From JANMEB01 sp041740495 (GTDB taxonomy: Bacteria > Planctomycetota > Planctomycetia > Pirellulales > Pirellulaceae), in NCBI GenBank assembly GCA_041740495.1, contig JBGSLW010000042.1:1-34751 (forward strand): a stretch of 34,751 nt of DNA, in the 5' to 3' direction. The notes under the pieces were generated by a model. It was not told where the DNA came from and made no database searches. It saw nothing but the letters and a program-made list of their open reading frames with translations. Position 1 is the first letter of the stretch. Each line of letters starts with the position of its first letter. This document shows, in pieces, positions 32,798 to 34,751 of this stretch. The position numbers and the translations under genes are program-made.

Positions 32798-34579
32798 ATG
32801 AAAGCTTTTGGATATCGGTTGGCGGCGTTTGCCCTGCTGGCATGCGGTGGAAGCGGACTGGGAATCGCTTTGGCAAGAATGCTCGATCCGCCCGCATCGG
32901 TCGCGGCCGAGTCTGGATCGAAGGAGCTCGCCAGCTCAATCGCAAGTCGTTCAAGAACGGACCCTCCGGCCAGCGTGAATCCGCCATCGAAATTCACCCT
33001 TTCCACCGAATGTGCGCTTTGCCATTCGAGCTCCCAGCGCGCCGAGGCGATGCGCGACCAGAAAGACCGCACCGTGGCGCCTTACGACTTGTGGCAAACC
33101 TCGATGATGGCGAATTCGGCCCGCGACCCATTCTGGTTAGCCGTGCTCTCCGCCGAAATCGAACAAACCCCCGCCAAGAAAGCCGAGCTGGAAGAAAAGT
33201 GCACTCGCTGCCATGCCCCCATGGCGGCGCCGGCTCCGCCCAGTCCCGACGGCCAAGTGCTTACCTATCTCCGTGAAAATGACGAGCGCAGTCAACAAGG
33301 TCTGGACGGCGTCTCCTGCACGGTCTGCCATCAAATCACGGAGGAAGGCCTGGGGACCGCCGAGTCGTTCACTGGCCATTTCCAAATCGGTTCGGAACGC
33401 TTGATCTTCGGCCCCCACCGCGACCCGGTCACGATGCCGATGCAAAGGCACGTCAATTACACGCCGACGCACGCCCCTCACATCCTCCGTTCGGCGTTAT
33501 GTGCAACTTGCCATTCGGTCGTGACTTCCAGCGTCGATCCCGACGGGCAGCCGACCTCGCATATCGAATTCCACGAGCAGTCCCCCTATCTGGAGTGGCG
33601 AAATTCGGACTTCAACGACGAAGTCGACTCGCCCGGGGCGTCGGCACGGAGCTGCCAGGCTTGCCATATGCCGATCGTCGATATCGACGGTGACCCGATC
33701 GCCACCCGTTTGGCGCACAACCCGGGTGGACGCGATTTTCCGTTCCTCAACCCGCGACAGCCCTTTGGGCGACACGTTTTCTTGGGGGGCAATACGCTGT
33801 TGCGTCGCATTTTCCGCGATCATTCGAAAGCGTTGGGAGTCCAGGCCTCGGCGAGCGCGTTCGATCAATCGATCGAGTTGACACAAGAATTCCTGGCCAC
33901 CCAGACCGCGAAGCTCGAGCTGCATTTGCGCGAGAAACGGGACAAAACCAACATCATTCGCGTCTCCGTGGAAAACCTGGCTGGTCACAAGCTCCCGTCG
34001 GGCTATCCCAGCCGTCGGGTTTGGATCATGTTCACCGTCGCCGATTCCAACGGTGCGGTCGTGTTCGCTTCGGGCGGATTCAACCCGCAGGGTCAGATTG
34101 TCGACCGACTCCAGCGCGTATACGACTCGGAACAGGCCGGGGGTCCGATCGAACCGCATCACATGCTCATCGCGTCGGAAGATGACTTTCAGGCTTACGA
34201 GTCGATCATGGGGCAGGCCGACGGCGCAGCGACATTTTCGCTGCTGCGAGGCGCGACCTTCCTCAAAGACAATCGACTATTGCCAGCTGGATGGCGGACT
34301 TCCCACGAGGACGCGGCCGCTACCCGCCCGCAGGGCATCGATGGCGACTCCGATTTCGTCGGTGGCCACGACCACGTCGACTATCAATTCGATTTACCCG
34401 CAGCAGGAAGTTATACAGTCACGGCAAGACTGTGGTACCAAGTGATCTCGCCTCGGCATGCCGCCGAGCTCTTTGCGGTGCAGACGCCAGAAGTCCAACG
34501 ATTTCAAGCGATGTATCAAGATGCCGACCGCTCGCCAGACCTGTTGGGTTCCGCCACGCTGGTCATCGATCAGCATTAA
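32798..34579 (+). CDS. Pentahaem c-type cytochrome
   Basis: Start ATG 32798 gives 593 residues. The signal peptide (1 to about 25) contains LLAC at 13-16, so it may be a lipoprotein. Five haem-binding CXXCH motifs are seen: CALCH (72-76), CTRCH (135-139), CTVCH (174-178), CATCH (235-239) and CQACH (286-290). Extra histidines such as HFQ, PHR, RHVNY and THAPH could be distal ligands. The C-terminal ~270 residues (TAKLELHLREKR onward, with AGHKLPSGYPSRRVWIMFTV) form a beta-rich domain that in related multihaem proteins follows the haem region. Maturation requires a cytochrome c system, and the protein acts outside the cytoplasm in electron transfer. Its partner is not in the window. It is followed at once by repeats. 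Confidence 0.9.
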   Translation: MKAFGYRLAAFALLACGGSGLGIALARMLDPPASVAAESGSKELASSIASRSRTDPPASVNPPSKFTLSTECALCHSSSQRAEAMRDQKDRTVAPYDLWQTSMMANSARDPFWLAVLSAEIEQTPAKKAELEEKCTRCHAPMAAPAPPSPDGQVLTYLRENDERSQQGLDGVSCTVCHQITEEGLGTAESFTGHFQIGSERLIFGPHRDPVTMPMQRHVNYTPTHAPHILRSALCATCHSVVTSSVDPDGQPTSHIEFHEQSPYLEWRNSDFNDEVDSPGASARSCQACHMPIVDIDGDPIATRLAHNPGGRDFPFLNPRQPFGRHVFLGGNTLLRRIFRDHSKALGVQASASAFDQSIELTQEFLATQTAKLELHLREKRDKTNIIRVSVENLAGHKLPSGYPSRRVWIMFTVADSNGAVVFASGGFNPQGQIVDRLQRVYDSEQAGGPIEPHHMLIASEDDFQAYESIMGQADGAATFSLLRGATFLKDNRLLPAGWRTSHEDAAATRPQGIDGDSDFVGGHDHVDYQFDLPAAGSYTVTARLWYQVISPRHAAELFAVQTPEVQRFQAMYQDADRSPDLLGSATLVIDQH

Positions 34580-34605
34580 ACGACCCAGCCGCAGCCGCCG
34601 GCTCT

Positions 34606-34751
34606 GTTTAACGCCCAGCCGAAGGCGCCGGCTTTCCCCTATGCCGTGACCCCATCGTGCCGGCGCCTCCGACTTTGTTTAACGCCCAGCCGAAGGCGCC
34701 GGCTTTCCCCTATGCCGTGACCCCATCGTGCCGGCGCCTCCGGCTTCGTTT
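34606..34751. repeat. 71-bp tandem repeats at the window end
   Basis: Two full 71-bp units start at 34606 and 34677, and a third begins at 34748 (GTTT), so the array runs on past the window. The unit opens GTTTAACGCCCAGCCGAAGG, continues CGCCGGCTTTCCCC and ends in GTGCCGGCGCCTCCG. A degenerate unit (TTAAACG.CCCAGCCG) begins at the cytochrome stop codon (34577). The first part is the same family as the 41-bp array at 21031. Confidence 0.88.

Overview
The window looks like a chromosomal piece of a planctomycete, probably of the Pirellulales. The evidence is a roughly 60% G+C genome with secreted-protein types common in that group: a PEP-CTERM protein, YHS/TRASH-like metal-binding modules, a sialidase with Asp-boxes, carboxypeptidase-regulatory-like repeats, a zinc-ribbon/VWA membrane protein, SLBB export proteins and a multihaem cytochrome. 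TTG and GTG starts are used and intergenic DNA is full of palindromic repeats. The assignment rests on gene content only; no rRNA or other phylogenetic marker was compared.

Layout. 1-4037 (+): the 3' part of a glycine-rich surface protein, a four-module YHS-like secreted protein, and a calcineurin-like phosphoesterase. 4193-7621 (+): a translation/secretion block ffh-rpsP-trmD-rplS, with rimM missing from its usual place and a doubled hairpin repeat between rpsP and trmD. 7622-9145: palindromic repeat array and a PEP-CTERM gene with a clear terminator. 9146-13081 (-): a methyltransferase/ATP-grasp ligase fusion followed by the C-terminal remnant of an M14-type deacylase, and a sialidase. 13234-15345 (+): a secreted multi-domain Ig-like protein. 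15371-19146 (-): a DUF4256 protein and the sulfate-activation pair cysD-cysN(C), bracketed by copies of a 133-bp MITE-like element. 19522-20679 (-): zinc-ribbon/VWA membrane protein. 20680-21328: dense repeats. 21329-27114 (-): five genes in one direction, namely a RegB-like sensor kinase, a one-TM protein, a receiver/anti-sigma-kinase-like fusion, a polytopic membrane protein, and an endonuclease/exonuclease/phosphatase-fold protein that has lost most catalytic residues. 27284-28825 (+): leuA. 28894-31040 (-): an outer-membrane polysaccharide export pair. 31269-32426 (-): glutamate-type dehydrogenase. 32798-34579 (+): pentahaem cytochrome. 34580-34751: 71-bp repeats related to those near 21031.

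How the genes work together. The ffh-rplS block is housekeeping (co-translational targeting, ribosome proteins, tRNA m1G37). CysD and CysN(C) form ATP sulfurylase, but the fused APS-kinase domain looks altered. The 21-27 kb cluster reads as a signalling unit: a quinone/redox-type membrane kinase and a receiver coupled to an RsbW-like ATPase, possibly feeding a sigma-factor switch.

I did not find a clearly new defence or mobile system. The most unusual items are the MITE-like family around cysDN, the signalling cluster, the degenerate EEP protein, the altered APS-kinase domain and the methyltransferase/ATP-grasp fusion beside a broken partner gene. No tRNA, rRNA, CRISPR array or intact transposase was seen.
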